A stretch of DNA of 64,000 bases from Erythrobacter sp. WG (lineage in GTDB: Bacteria; Pseudomonadota; Alphaproteobacteria; Sphingomonadales; Sphingomonadaceae), in contig NZ_JAPFGY010000005.1 in assembly GCF_026586795.1 (NCBI RefSeq), positions 62,001 through 126,000 of the forward strand, read 5' to 3'. The translations under genes were made by a program, and so were the position numbers. Shown in pieces: positions 9,672 through 18,360 of the stretch. Each line of letters begins with the position of its first letter. Within the stretch, counting starts at the first letter, position 1. Under the pieces are notes generated by a model. It saw only the letters and a program-made list of their open reading frames with translations. It was not told the origin of the DNA and made no database searches.

Positions 9672-10778
9672 TCACAGGGCGGTCAGGCTGCGAAGGTTGC
9701 CGGGCGTTTCGGCGAACCACTTGCGGAACGAGCGGCCAAAGCTTGACGTATCGCTGAACCCCAGGGCCTTGGCCACATCGGCAAGCGGCAGCGTCGGATC
9801 GGCGATCAGGGCGAGCGCGCGAGCCTTGCGTTCTTCTTCGACGAGCTTGTGAAAGGTTGTCTGCTGGCGTGCGAGAGACCTTACAATCGTGCGTGTCGAG
9901 ATCCCCAGGTGTGCCGCTGCCTGCTTGAGGCGCGGAACCTGGCGCATCTCGGTCAGCTGGCCGGTGATATAGTGGCGCAAGGGATCGATGGTCGGGTCGC
10001 CGGCCACTTCGTTTTCGAGTGCCATGATCTTGGCATTGGCCACGTCCCAGACAAGCGGATCGAAATGGGGGTTGGGCTGGTTCAACCAGCTGCGTGGAAA
10101 CAGCAAGGCTTCGGCCCGGTCTGATGGCATGATCGCACACCGGAAGGCGCCGAGAGCGGCCTGCGCTTGAGGAAGATCGTGCAGGCTTGTCGCCAAACGC
10201 ATCCCTTCCAGCCGATCCCCGCGATAGGCAGTGACGGCGCGATGCAGAAGCGTGAGCGCGCAGAGTGCGAAGGAGCGGAACAGTTCTCCCATCGGCCAAA
10301 CCGGCCGGATCGCGATCTCGATTTCGGCCTCGCTCTCGGAGACGGCCACGCGCACCCACAGATTGCGTGCCGCGAGGCCCCGGGCGACTGCCTTGACCGA
10401 TGCGCCCAGATCGGGGCCATGCAGCACCGCGAGTTCGCCAGCGAGACTCAAGGCCGGCCGCGGGCGCGTCAGCATGTCTTCGACGAGCGCGAAGGTGTCC
10501 GTGTTGTCGACGATGTTGGCCATGATGAGGATATCGTCGGCGCGCGTCACCATCGGCGGCAGGGGACCGCTCCCGTCCGCGAGCGATGTGCCGTCGCGCA
10601 GCCAGTCCGGCCAGGCCAGCCATTCGCCGAGGTGCAGGAGGGTCGCCGTCGGCACGCGTGTCGTCGCCCTCGTGCCCATCATGCCGATCGCGCGCTCGGC
10701 ATCCGCGCGCGCGGATCGCGCAGCGCAGGCGCTTCCCGATGCCATGACCTGCAACGATCCTTTGTCTTCAGACCGCAT
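9672..10778 (-). CDS. AraC-family transcriptional regulator
   Basis: 368-aa regulator with an N-terminal arabinose-binding-like domain (OruR/ArgR-type; about 30-230) and a C-terminal AraC/XylS double helix-turn-helix (about 265-365: AAAHLGISTRTIVRSLA and ADVAKALGFSDTSSFGRSFRKW). The ATG at 10778 is preceded by GGGTGGGAAG on its strand; the open frame continues upstream but into the divergent promoter region. The ligand is unknown. It is divergent from the lipoprotein gene at 10997 and lies just downstream of tRNA-Met. Confidence 0.85.
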   Translation of the reverse strand: MRSEDKGSLQVMASGSACAARSARADAERAIGMMGTRATTRVPTATLLHLGEWLAWPDWLRDGTSLADGSGPLPPMVTRADDILIMANIVDNTDTFALVEDMLTRPRPALSLAGELAVLHGPDLGASVKAVARGLAARNLWVRVAVSESEAEIEIAIRPVWPMGELFRSFALCALTLLHRAVTAYRGDRLEGMRLATSLHDLPQAQAALGAFRCAIMPSDRAEALLFPRSWLNQPNPHFDPLVWDVANAKIMALENEVAGDPTIDPLRHYITGQLTEMRQVPRLKQAAAHLGISTRTIVRSLARQQTTFHKLVEEERKARALALIADPTLPLADVAKALGFSDTSSFGRSFRKWFAETPGNLRSLTAL

Positions 10779-10996
10779 CACGATCTTCCCACCCCATGGA
10801 AGAAGCGCAGATATGCAGGCAATTGGGCGGAGGACCAAGCGAGAATATCGGCTCACCGGGCCGCCGGTGGCGCGATTTGTCCACACTATGGCCGCGAATG
10901 CCCATAGCCTCTGGCCCCATTCCTTCGCACTATCGCGACCGGACATGATCAGCGGCGCCTGCGATGTTCGCGGCGCCGGGCAGGGGGAATTGAGCA

Positions 10997-11680
10997 ATGC
11001 GTGGTGAGCTTCGGTTGACTGTGCCGTGGTTCGTGCTGATCCTGGCAGCGGGCTGTGGTGCTGGGGTGCCATCTGCGCCCGCCACGCCGGCGGCGGCGGA
11101 ACAGGCGGCATTCGCATGGCCTTCGAGCCTCACGGTCGTCGGCGACGGTTATCCTGGCCCCGGCGCGGCGTGCCGGCGCATCGGCGAATCCGCCGCAACG
11201 GTCGATCTCCTTGACGACAGCGCCGCTCTGGTCGGCTGTCCGTCGGCCGAGGAGGCGGCGCGGCTCGGTGGCAAGGTGTTGACCGAGATCGACGGAGTGA
11301 CCCTCGTTTCCGTGCCCAACGACCGGGCAGCGAAGCCCGGCGAGGGTGACGGGCAGGGCGATGCCACCGTGGCGGGCACCAGCTACAATGCCACCGCGCA
11401 GATCGCCTGTGCAGGCTACAAGGGCGCCGCCGCTGGCACGTGCGATGCGGGTGTGATCCGCAACGGAAGTGATGGAATAACGGTCGAGGTTTCGCTGCCC
11501 GGCAGCGTCAAGCGCGCGATCTTTTTCAAGCCCGATGGCAGCTTTCTGACCTTCAGCACGGCCGAGGCCGATGGCACGGCTGCGATGCCGATCAGCGCCA
11601 AGCGCAAGGGCGATGCGACGGTTGCGAAGCTCGGCACGGAAATCTACGAGATCCCCGACGCCTTCGTGCTCGGCGGCTGA
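10997..11680 (+). CDS. Predicted lipoprotein, function unknown
   Basis: 227 aa. The N-terminus MRGELRLTVPWFVLILAAGC has a lipobox LAAGC with the acylated cysteine at residue 20. The rest is a soluble domain with four further cysteines (GAACRRIG, GCPSAEE, QIACAGY, GTCDAG) that may pair in the periplasm. No family is recognised. It is divergent from the AraC regulator, which might control it (inference from layout only). Confidence 0.75.
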   Translation: MRGELRLTVPWFVLILAAGCGAGVPSAPATPAAAEQAAFAWPSSLTVVGDGYPGPGAACRRIGESAATVDLLDDSAALVGCPSAEEAARLGGKVLTEIDGVTLVSVPNDRAAKPGEGDGQGDATVAGTSYNATAQIACAGYKGAAAGTCDAGVIRNGSDGITVEVSLPGSVKRAIFFKPDGSFLTFSTAEADGTAAMPISAKRKGDATVAKLGTEIYEIPDAFVLGG

Positions 11681-11715
11681 GCCCGCCGCACCGGCGCCAG
11701 CCGGGGGGATAGCCG

Positions 11716-12396
11716 ATGGATTTCATGAAGCTTCTGAAGTCGCTCGAAGAGCTGCTTTACGAAGTCATGGTGATGCTCGTGTTCTTCCCCCGCACTCTCT
11801 ATCTCACCGCGCGTTATCCTCAGCGGATGATGGACTATGCCGACACCGAACTCGGCGACGTGCAGTCCGAGCAATACAGCGATACGCTCAGCCCGCCGCT
11901 GTTCTTGATGATCTGCCTCGCCCTCAGCCACGGTTTCGAGATGGCGTTTCCGTCGCCCGGAACCCAGTCGCTCCCGTCCTTCTTGCAGGACACCCAGAAC
12001 CTGCTGATGTTCAGGGTGTTCATGTTCAGCCTCGTGCCGCTGATCCTGTCGCTGCGCCTGCTGAACCGAATGGGCATCCCGCTCGACCGCGAAACCCTGC
12101 GCCCGGTGTTCTACAGCCAGTGCTTCATCACCGCGCCGATGACGCTGGTGATCGGTATCGCGACAATCCTCTGGCAGATCGGCGACGAGACCACTTCGTT
12201 GGTCGGGCATGTGATCTTCTGGGGCGGGCTCGCGTGGTATCTGGTGCAGCAAACCCTGTGGTTCCGGGTCAAACTCGGCATCGGCTATGTGCGGGCCGCC
12301 GCAGACGCCCTGGGGGCGACCGTTGCGGCAGCGGCCCTCATCATCGTCACCGCGGTAACGCTGGGCTTCATGTTCGCGCGAGATATGGCGACCTGA
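11716..12396 (+). CDS. Multi-spanning inner membrane protein, function unknown
   Basis: 226 aa with about five hydrophobic segments: 14-30, 63-80, 95-118, 134-160 and 196-222. The layout vaguely resembles Yip1-domain or permease-like proteins, but no diagnostic motif is seen. It sits 35 nt after the lipoprotein gene in the same direction, so the two may be co-transcribed. The ATG at 11716 follows GGGGGGAT. Confidence 0.7.
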   Translation: MDFMKLLKSLEELLYEVMVMLVFFPRTLYLTARYPQRMMDYADTELGDVQSEQYSDTLSPPLFLMICLALSHGFEMAFPSPGTQSLPSFLQDTQNLLMFRVFMFSLVPLILSLRLLNRMGIPLDRETLRPVFYSQCFITAPMTLVIGIATILWQIGDETTSLVGHVIFWGGLAWYLVQQTLWFRVKLGIGYVRAAADALGATVAAAALIIVTAVTLGFMFARDMAT

Positions 12397-12587
12397 CGCC
12401 TCGTGCGCCGGCTTTGCAGACGGGGGGCCATGCGCTCTCCTCCCGCCGCCTCCGCTGCGCGACCGGACAGCAGCGTCGGGGCGGGGGGGTATGGCGCGAA
12501 ACATCCAGCGAATGGCGCGAAATGTCCAAAGCCAAGCGGGACCAAATATGTAAGCTTTCAGATCAGGGGTTCATTGGAGGGGTTTTC

Positions 12588-13385
12588 ATGAAACGATATG
12601 CGGCAAGCTTTTGCGCGGCGATCTCGAGCGCGGTGATGGTGATGACGCCGGTTGCGGCGGTGGCTAACACGCCGGGGTCGGTGCGCGACCTGATCGGGGC
12701 GAGGGGCTCGAGCGGCGAGGACCAGCTCGAATTCCGGGGCTTCCATCGGATCTCCGGCCACACCGATTACGACAGCAAGATCAACTACTGGTGGAACGGC
12801 AACACCAAGGAATGCATCAAGGTCGTCACCTACGACGGCAACTTCCAGTCGATCGACAAGACCACCAATGCCGACTGCAACCAGAAAGGCGGCAGCGGCG
12901 ACAAGGCTGCGGCCGTCGCAATCGGCGCGGTGGCGCTCCTCGGCATTGCGGCGCTCGCCAGCAAGTCGCACCATCGCAACGGGCAGGACTATGACGAGCG
13001 CGGCACCGCCGAGTTCGAGCGGGGACACCGCGACGGGCTCTATGGTCAAGCTTACCACAACTACAGCCGCACTGACGCCTATTCGAACGGCTACGACAGC
13101 GGCGTGCGTGAACGGGCGGGACAGACCAGCTATCGCGGCGGCTACAATTACGGCGGCGGATACAGCGCCTATGCCGAATTCAACGACCTCAACGGGCAGG
13201 AACGCAACTACGCGACCGGCCAGCTTGCAAGCCGCGGCTTCGCACAACTCGACAATAAGCGCACCGATCAGGGCCGCTACATGACCTACTGGCGCGCAGC
13301 CTCGAGACAGTGCCTCGTGGTCAATTCGCGCAACGGCTACATCTACTCGATCGAGAGCGTCTCGGCTCGCATCTGCCGGGACTGA
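12588..13385 (+). CDS. Exported protein with internally duplicated ~55-residue domain
   Basis: 265 aa with a signal peptide (cleavage near VANT, residue ~26). Two segments look homologous: residues 45-97 (ending NTKECIKVVTYDGNFQSID...C) and 209-265 (ending ASRQCLVVNSRNGYIYSIE...C). Both share RGF near the start, a Y-x-x-W core, a central Cys, a G-x-x-x-SI strand and a terminal Cys. Between them are a hydrophobic stretch (106-125) and a Tyr/Gly-rich linker. The ATG at 12588 follows TGGAGGGG; longer open frames upstream lack similarity. The function is unknown; the location is the periplasm or outer membrane. Confidence 0.75.
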   Translation: MKRYAASFCAAISSAVMVMTPVAAVANTPGSVRDLIGARGSSGEDQLEFRGFHRISGHTDYDSKINYWWNGNTKECIKVVTYDGNFQSIDKTTNADCNQKGGSGDKAAAVAIGAVALLGIAALASKSHHRNGQDYDERGTAEFERGHRDGLYGQAYHNYSRTDAYSNGYDSGVRERAGQTSYRGGYNYGGGYSAYAEFNDLNGQERNYATGQLASRGFAQLDNKRTDQGRYMTYWRAASRQCLVVNSRNGYIYSIESVSARICRD

Positions 13386-13561
13386 ACGGACCCGCGATGG
13401 CCTGCGTCCTAAGGGGGGCCGGACGAACAGGCAGAGGGCTTGTAGCGTGCGCGCGACGCACGGCACGGGTCGGCTGACCGGGGGCGAGGCACACCTCCGG
13501 TCAGCCGGGATCGCTCGCTTATCCCGCCGAGACGGCATGCCCCCGCTTCAGGAGATCCGCT

Positions 13562-15598
13562 ATGAAATCGTTCTTCATTTCGGCTGCTGCTTTGGCCGTA
13601 GTGGTGGCTCATGCCGGACCAGCGGTGGGCCAGAACAGCACCCCGGCAGCCCCGTGGGGTGTCGATCCCAAGGGCATTTCCGCCACGGTAAAGCCCGGCG
13701 ACGATTTCTACCGCTACGTCAATGAGGGCTGGCTCAAGACGGCCAAGCCGCCCGAAGGCGTTCCCTATATCGACGCCTCGGTGGAGGTCTATCTCGCCAC
13801 CGAACAGCGGGTCGCCGAACTGATCGCGATGGCGCGCGAGAGCACCGACGAGCCGGGCAGCCCGGAACAGATGATCGGCGACTTCCACCGCTCGCACGCC
13901 GACATGGAGCGCCGCAACGCGCTCGGCCTTACCCCGATTGCCAGCACGCTGGCGATCATCGGCGGCACCGAGGACCGCGCCGGCTTCGCCCGGATCATGG
14001 CCTATCCGTGGATGGATGGTTTCATTGGCGGGGGCGTGGTGGCCGATCTTGACGATCCGTCCCGCCAGATCGCCGCGATCGGCGCCAGCGGGCTGACCAT
14101 GCCCTCGCGCGATTACTACCTCGCCGATGCCGAGCCCTATATCGGCCACCGGCAGGCGCTGCGTGACTACATCGCCGACAGCTTCCGCCGCGCCGGGATC
14201 GACGATCCCGATGGCCGCGCCGCCGCCGTGCTGGCGCTCGAGATCGCGATTGCCCAGAAGCACTGGAGCCTCGCCCAGACGCGCGATGTTGTGCGGATGA
14301 ACAACGTCATGTCGCCAGCGGAGCTCAAGGCCTATGCGCCGGGCTTCGCATGGGACGCCTTCCTCGCCGAGCAGGATTTCGCCGGCCAGCAGCGGCTCAA
14401 GGTGATGACCGACAGCGCGGTCAAGGACATGGCGCAGCTGTTCGCCGCGACCCCGGTGCGCGACCTGCAATCCTTCCTGATGTTCAAGACGCTCGATCAC
14501 TGGGCGCCCTCGCTGTCGGAGCCTTGGGTGCAGGCGCATTTCGATTTCCACAGCAAGCGCCTGCAATCGATCCCGAAGCGCCGCGCTGCCGAATTCGAGA
14601 GCGTCGCCGCGGTCAACGCGGTGCTGGGCGAGGAGATCGGGCGGCTCTACATCGCCAACTATTTCGGTGCGTCCGACCGGGCCAAGGTCGCCGAGATGGT
14701 CGGCTATCTGCGCGCCACCTATGCCGCGCGGATCGCCAAGCTTGACTGGATGGACGCGGCCACCCGGGCCGAGGCGCTGCGCAAGCTTGACCGGATCACC
14801 ACCAAGATCGGCTTTCCCGAACGCTGGCACGATCGCTCGGGCGTCAGGATTGCGCCCGACGATCTGGTCGGCAATCGCGCCCGGTTGCAGCAATGGGCGC
14901 GCAAGGACAGTCTGAAGAAGCTGGAGGAAGGCACCCGTGCCTGGGAGTTTCCCTATTCCCCGCACGAGATCAACGCCGGTTACAGCCCGTCTGCCAATGC
15001 GATCATCTTTCCCGCCGGGATCCTGCAGCCGCCGTTCTTCGATCCCAAGGCCGACATCGCGGTCAATTTCGGTTCGATCGCGGCGGTGATCGGGCACGAG
15101 ATCGGCCATGGCTTCGATGATCAGGGCAGCCGGCAGGACGGGGATGGCAAGTTGCGCAACTGGTGGACCGATGCCAGCCGCGCCGAGTTCGAGAAACGCA
15201 CTGCGGGACTTGTCGCCCAGTTCAATGGCTACGAGGCCCTGCCCGGGCTCCATATCAACGGCCGCCAGAACCTTGGCGAGAACATCGGCGATCTCGGCGG
15301 CCTGTCGGTCGCCTATGCCGCCTATCGCGCCTATGTGGCCGACAAGCAGGGCGGCAAGGCACCGGTGGTTGGCGGCTTCACCGGCGACCAGCGCTTCTTC
15401 CTCGCCTGGTCCCAGCTTTGGCGCAACATCACCGGCGAAGCCGAAATCCGCCGCAAGGTGCTGTCCGACGTCCATTCGCCGGGCGAGTTCCGGGTCAACG
15501 GCGTCGTGCGCAATGTCGATGCCTGGTACGAGGCTTTCGGCGTGAAGCCGGGCGACAAGCTCTACCTGCCGCCCGAACAACGGGTGCGGATATGGTGA
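13562..15598 (+). CDS. M13-family (neprilysin-like) zinc metallopeptidase
   Basis: 678 aa, exported (signal peptide to about residue 20, HAGPAVG). The gluzincin site is intact: H512, E513 and H516 in VIGHEIGHGFDDQG, and the third ligand Glu in ENIGDLGG about 60 residues later. The C-terminal CxxW-like end of mammalian neprilysins is replaced by RVRIW, as usual in bacteria. The N-terminal half is the Peptidase_M13_N domain (GDDFYRYVNEGWLK). It probably degrades small peptides in the periplasm. It stands alone, 46 nt before the CPBP gene. Confidence 0.95.
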   Translation: MKSFFISAAALAVVVAHAGPAVGQNSTPAAPWGVDPKGISATVKPGDDFYRYVNEGWLKTAKPPEGVPYIDASVEVYLATEQRVAELIAMARESTDEPGSPEQMIGDFHRSHADMERRNALGLTPIASTLAIIGGTEDRAGFARIMAYPWMDGFIGGGVVADLDDPSRQIAAIGASGLTMPSRDYYLADAEPYIGHRQALRDYIADSFRRAGIDDPDGRAAAVLALEIAIAQKHWSLAQTRDVVRMNNVMSPAELKAYAPGFAWDAFLAEQDFAGQQRLKVMTDSAVKDMAQLFAATPVRDLQSFLMFKTLDHWAPSLSEPWVQAHFDFHSKRLQSIPKRRAAEFESVAAVNAVLGEEIGRLYIANYFGASDRAKVAEMVGYLRATYAARIAKLDWMDAATRAEALRKLDRITTKIGFPERWHDRSGVRIAPDDLVGNRARLQQWARKDSLKKLEEGTRAWEFPYSPHEINAGYSPSANAIIFPAGILQPPFFDPKADIAVNFGSIAAVIGHEIGHGFDDQGSRQDGDGKLRNWWTDASRAEFEKRTAGLVAQFNGYEALPGLHINGRQNLGENIGDLGGLSVAYAAYRAYVADKQGGKAPVVGGFTGDQRFFLAWSQLWRNITGEAEIRRKVLSDVHSPGEFRVNGVVRNVDAWYEAFGVKPGDKLYLPPEQRVRIW

Positions 15599-15644
15599 AG
15601 GCGAGGCGGAGCCAGCTTTCAAATACGACAAGGGGGATCATGTC

Positions 15645-16541
15645 ATGACCGACCACGCCGAACCGACGGCGCTGTGGCTGCGCATCCTGCAATTCCCGCC
15701 GATCAAACTGTTCCTGCTCGGCTTGCCGCTGTTCTACTGCATCGGCTTCAGCAACGCCTTCATCGAAATGGCGAACGGCGTGCATCTTGCAGCGGCCTTC
15801 TCGGTGGCTGGCATGGTGGCGCTGGCGATGTGGGTCTATGTTGGCTTCGGCCGGCTCGTCGAGCGCCGCGAGATCAGCGATCTGGCGCTCAATCCCGGCC
15901 TGAAGGAGCTGGGCATCGGGATGCTGGTCGGCTCGGGGCTCTATACCCTCGGCGTGCTGGTGCTGATCGTGCTCGGCTACGGGCGGATCGAGGGGATGAA
16001 CCCGGTGGTGGTGATGATCCCGGCGCTCTATCAGGCGTGCAGCGCGGGCTTTCTGGAAGAACTGCTGTTCCGCGGCGCGCTGTTCCGGGTCGTCGAGGAA
16101 TGGCTGGGCAGCTGGATTTCGGTGATCGTGTCCTCGGTGGTGTTCGGCGCGGTTCACCTGACGAACCCCGATGCGACCCTGACCGGCGCGATCTTCATCA
16201 GCATCGAGGCCGGGCTGCTGCTCGCGGCCGCCTACATGCTCACCCGGCGGCTGTGGCTGGGGATCGGGTTTCACATCGCCTGGAACTACACCCAATCGGC
16301 GGTGTTCGGCGGCGTCGTATCGGGCAGCATCGCGCAACCGGGGCTGTTCAAGACGGTGTTCACCGGCCCCGATCTGATGACCGGCGGCGGGTTCGGGCTG
16401 GAGGCCTCGCTCATCCCCTGCATCATCGCGACCAGTGCCGGGGGATATCTCGCCTACAGGGCCGTGCAGGCGGGCCATGTGGTGCCGCCGTTCTGGAGCA
16501 AGTCGCACGGCGCGCAAGGCCATTCGCTCGCCAATGCCTAG
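15645..16541 (+). CDS. CPBP family intramembrane glutamic endopeptidase
   Basis: 298 aa, about seven to eight membrane helices. The CPBP/Abi signature is present: motif 1 FLEELLFRG (EExxxR), motif 2 FGAVHL and motif 3 FHIAWNY. Family members cleave substrates within the membrane (Rce1-like); in bacteria many act in bacteriocin immunity or surface-protein processing. It follows the M13 peptidase, ends 8 nt inside the next gene and is probably in one operon with both. Confidence 0.88.
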   Translation: MTDHAEPTALWLRILQFPPIKLFLLGLPLFYCIGFSNAFIEMANGVHLAAAFSVAGMVALAMWVYVGFGRLVERREISDLALNPGLKELGIGMLVGSGLYTLGVLVLIVLGYGRIEGMNPVVVMIPALYQACSAGFLEELLFRGALFRVVEEWLGSWISVIVSSVVFGAVHLTNPDATLTGAIFISIEAGLLLAAAYMLTRRLWLGIGFHIAWNYTQSAVFGGVVSGSIAQPGLFKTVFTGPDLMTGGGFGLEASLIPCIIATSAGGYLAYRAVQAGHVVPPFWSKSHGAQGHSLANA

Positions 16542-17121
16542 GTCCTGCCGCATGGCCGCACGGTTGATGGCGGCGGGGCTGGCGCTCACGGCGGCGGGTA
16601 TGGCCAAGGCCGCTCCGCCTCCCGTGCCCCCGCCGGTGGAACAGCACACAGCCGATTGCGCGCACCCCGTGTTCGCGACCGACCAACTCGTCTGTGCCGA
16701 TCCCGCGCTGCGTACGCTCGACGCACGGTTGGGGACGTTGCTGGCAAGCGCGTCTCCGCCGGAGTCCCGCTGGGTCGAGCCGCAATGGCAGTGGTTCCAG
16801 CGCCGTAGCCGCTGCGCCTTCAGCGCGGATCACAAGGGGTGCGTGGAAGCGGCCTATCGCGAGCGCCTTGCATTGTTTGAACCGCCCCCCCGGGTCGAAG
16901 AACGGCGCGCGATTAAATGCGAGGGCGCCGACATGACGGCTGTCGCCGTGCAAAATGGCCAAATCATTCTGTTCGGCCCATTTGGAGAGGTTTGGGGTCT
17001 TGCGTGGAGTGACCCTTCCGCAAAGGTCTGGACGCCTTTTCTGACGGCCTTGCGCCGGGGCAGGGAGGTGAGCCTGCACACGATCGAAGGAGTTTCGAGC
17101 AGGTGCCGGATCGAGCGATGA
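16534..17121 (+). CDS. Exported Cys-containing protein, LprI-like N-terminal region
   Basis: 195 aa from the ATG at 16534 (overlapping the CPBP stop by 8 nt); an alternative start is the ATG at 16552. There is a signal peptide ending near AKAAP. The segment DCAHPVFATDQLVCADPALRTLDARL resembles the lysozyme-inhibitor LprI N-terminal pattern (short helical hairpin with paired Cys), and RCAFSADHKGCVEAAYRERL continues it. The C-terminal half is unrecognised. A periplasmic role is inferred. Confidence 0.65.
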   Translation: MPRSCRMAARLMAAGLALTAAGMAKAAPPPVPPPVEQHTADCAHPVFATDQLVCADPALRTLDARLGTLLASASPPESRWVEPQWQWFQRRSRCAFSADHKGCVEAAYRERLALFEPPPRVEERRAIKCEGADMTAVAVQNGQIILFGPFGEVWGLAWSDPSAKVWTPFLTALRRGREVSLHTIEGVSSRCRIER

Positions 17122-17233
17122 TGAAGGAGGGGCTTAAGGCCTCGCTACACCATTCTCCGAAACCAGCCTCGAAGCAAAGTCGAGTCGAGTTGAAGCAGCA
17201 ACATAGACGCGTCTATTCGAGCTAACCCGCTCG
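17122..17233. other. Intergenic, nothing recognised
   Basis: Short stretch between the LprI-like gene and the tRNA fragment. Base composition drops relative to neighbours and no coding or structural signal is seen. Confidence 0.4.
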
Positions 17234-17279
17234 AATCATGATCCGCGTGTCTGGGGTTCGGGTTCCTCCTCCGCTACCA
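17234..17279 (+). repeat. Degenerate 3' copy of tRNA-Met (attachment-site-like repeat)
   Basis: Matches positions 9536-9581 of tRNA-Met at 42 of 46 bases, from the anticodon loop through CCA. Differences are at 17240, 17252, 17261 and 17264. The 5' half of the tRNA is missing, so it is not a gene. Direct duplication of a tRNA 3' end is the signature of a tyrosine-integrase attachment site. Confidence 0.85.
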
Positions 17280-17289
17280 TAGGCCTTTC

Positions 17290-17317
17290 CGGAAGCTTCA
17301 CATGCTTCCGTATTTTT
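17290..17317 (+). terminator. Intrinsic terminator-like hairpin
   Basis: Stem CGGAAGC (17290-17296) / GCTTCCG (17304-17310) with a 7-nt loop, followed by TATTTTT. It lies 11 nt after the tRNA fragment, so it may be the displaced terminator of a tRNA gene or of an element gene. Confidence 0.5.
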
Positions 17318-17481
17318 CCAAAAATCCAATCGAAAGCAGAGGGTTGCGAGTTATTCGCGTCCGCATGCGTCCATGGCCTTCCACATGCAGCCAAATTTGG
17401 TGTGGGGGTATTTTCGCGGCGTATCGGAAAGCAGCGATATGCCTCCGGCACGGTGCTCGAGGTTGATCGCCGGCAACGGGG

Positions 17482-17837
17482 CAGGGGCTCCAGAAGGGCA
17501 GCTATACGGTGGTGGTAACCGATCTCACCCGCGAGCGTTTGACCCTGCAGAACGAGCGCGGGCGGCAATTCGAGTTTCGCCCCTGACCGCCCCGTCCGCA
17601 GGGAGAACAGGATCCGGTGAAGCTCTACGAACGCCGCGAGATCGAAATCCATGATGGCGACCGGATTCGCTGGACGGCGACCGATCACCGGCGCGGCCTG
17701 CTCAATGCCGACCAGGCGCGGATCATCGCTGTCGACGCCAAAGGCGTACCGGCACCTCGCAGCTCGTAGTCAAGCTACTGTCCCGGCAGATCGACGACCT
17801 CGCCAATCGCGACATCGCCATGTCGCTGACCCGCTGA
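17482..17837 (+). pseudogene. Broken MobF-type relaxase/helicase (TraA-like) C-terminal fragment
   Basis: In one frame from 17482: GLQKGSYTVVVTDLTRER then a stop at 17584; resuming in the same frame at 17617: LYERREIEIHDGDRIRWT, then DHRRGLLNADQARIIAVD; then a shift near 17766 to VVKLLSRQIDDLANRDIA with a stop at 17835. The sequence DGDRIRWT...DHRRGLLNADQA is characteristic of the C-terminal part of conjugative TraA/MobF relaxase-helicases. The N-terminal relaxase and helicase motifs are absent. With an in-frame stop and a frameshift this is a dead remnant of conjugation machinery. Confidence 0.7.
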
Positions 17838-17885
17838 AGCAGCGAAACTCGGAGGGGACCGAGACAATGCCCGACAGGATTTTCG

Positions 17886-18131
17886 ATGACTGCGAAGCCC
17901 AAAACTCGTGAAGAAAGTACCGCCTCTGTCGGAAGCACGCCTGCCAGCGCGCCGCCGCCCCGTCTCCTGCGTCTGCCTGAGGTTATGGAGAAGGTCGGAC
18001 TTCGCCGCTCGGCAATCTATCAGCGGATGAGCGAAGGGCGGCTTCCTAAATGCCGCTCGCTGGGTCCGAAATAATCGGTGTGGGTAGAGGCAGAAATCCA
18101 TGCGTGAATCGAGAAAGTCGCGCAATCCTAA
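17886..18131 (+). pseudogene. AlpA-family phage/ICE regulator with premature stop
   Basis: The open part (62 aa) ends PRLLRLPEVMEKVGLRRSAIYQRMSEGRLP, the AlpA winged-helix DNA-binding motif. The frame meets TAA at 18072, yet beyond it the reading continues SVWVEAEIHA before TGA at 18105, matching the normal AlpA ending WVExEIxxWI. The gene is therefore interrupted by nonsense changes, or survives as a truncated protein. AlpA proteins usually sit beside the integrase and activate excision; no integrase remains here. Confidence 0.7.
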
Positions 18132-18360
18132 GTAAATTTGAAATCGCAGATATATTGGACTGTTTCGATGCGCCTAGAAATGATTTTTGTGATTGCGCTT
18201 ATGTTTGCATTAGCATACACCTAGACTGATATATTGTTTCACTAAATCACAGTTAATCGAAATTATTGGAAAATGAGCGTTTTTTTCTTCAAATATGTTG
18301 TGCCTTAAGAACGCTTTGGTTTGATTTGAAAAGAGTTGATAGCAGGCGATTAGTGTCCCT
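18132..18360. other. AT-rich leader upstream of the hybrid kinase
   Basis: About 230 nt, clearly more AT-rich than the window, with runs such as TTTTTTTCTTCAAA. It must contain the promoter of the kinase operon, but no clear -35/-10 pair or ribosome site is evident. Confidence 0.4.

Larger units (their letters stand above)
9536..17279. mobile_element. Possible accessory segment bounded by tRNA-Met and its 3' copy
   Basis: The intact tRNA-Met (3' half from 9536) and a 46-nt copy at 17234-17279 (42/46 identical) form a direct repeat around 7.7 kb of accessory genes (AraC regulator to the LprI-like gene). Integration into a tRNA 3' end leaves exactly this arrangement. No integrase is found within, so this is an inferred old insertion or a decayed boundary. 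Confidence 0.35.

Noticed and set aside
9538..10623. Minus-strand frame ending in VAEEGLEPPTRGL
   Set aside because: This ending is the well-known artefact of translating the complement of a tRNA 3' half; the real gene here is the AraC regulator in another frame.
13409..15631. 740-codon open frame on the minus strand
   Set aside because: Antisense to the M13 peptidase with intact HExxH; no family motif of its own.
17234..17279. Second tRNA-Met gene
   Set aside because: Only the 3' 46 nt are present, with four changes and no acceptor 5' strand or D arm, so it cannot fold as a tRNA.
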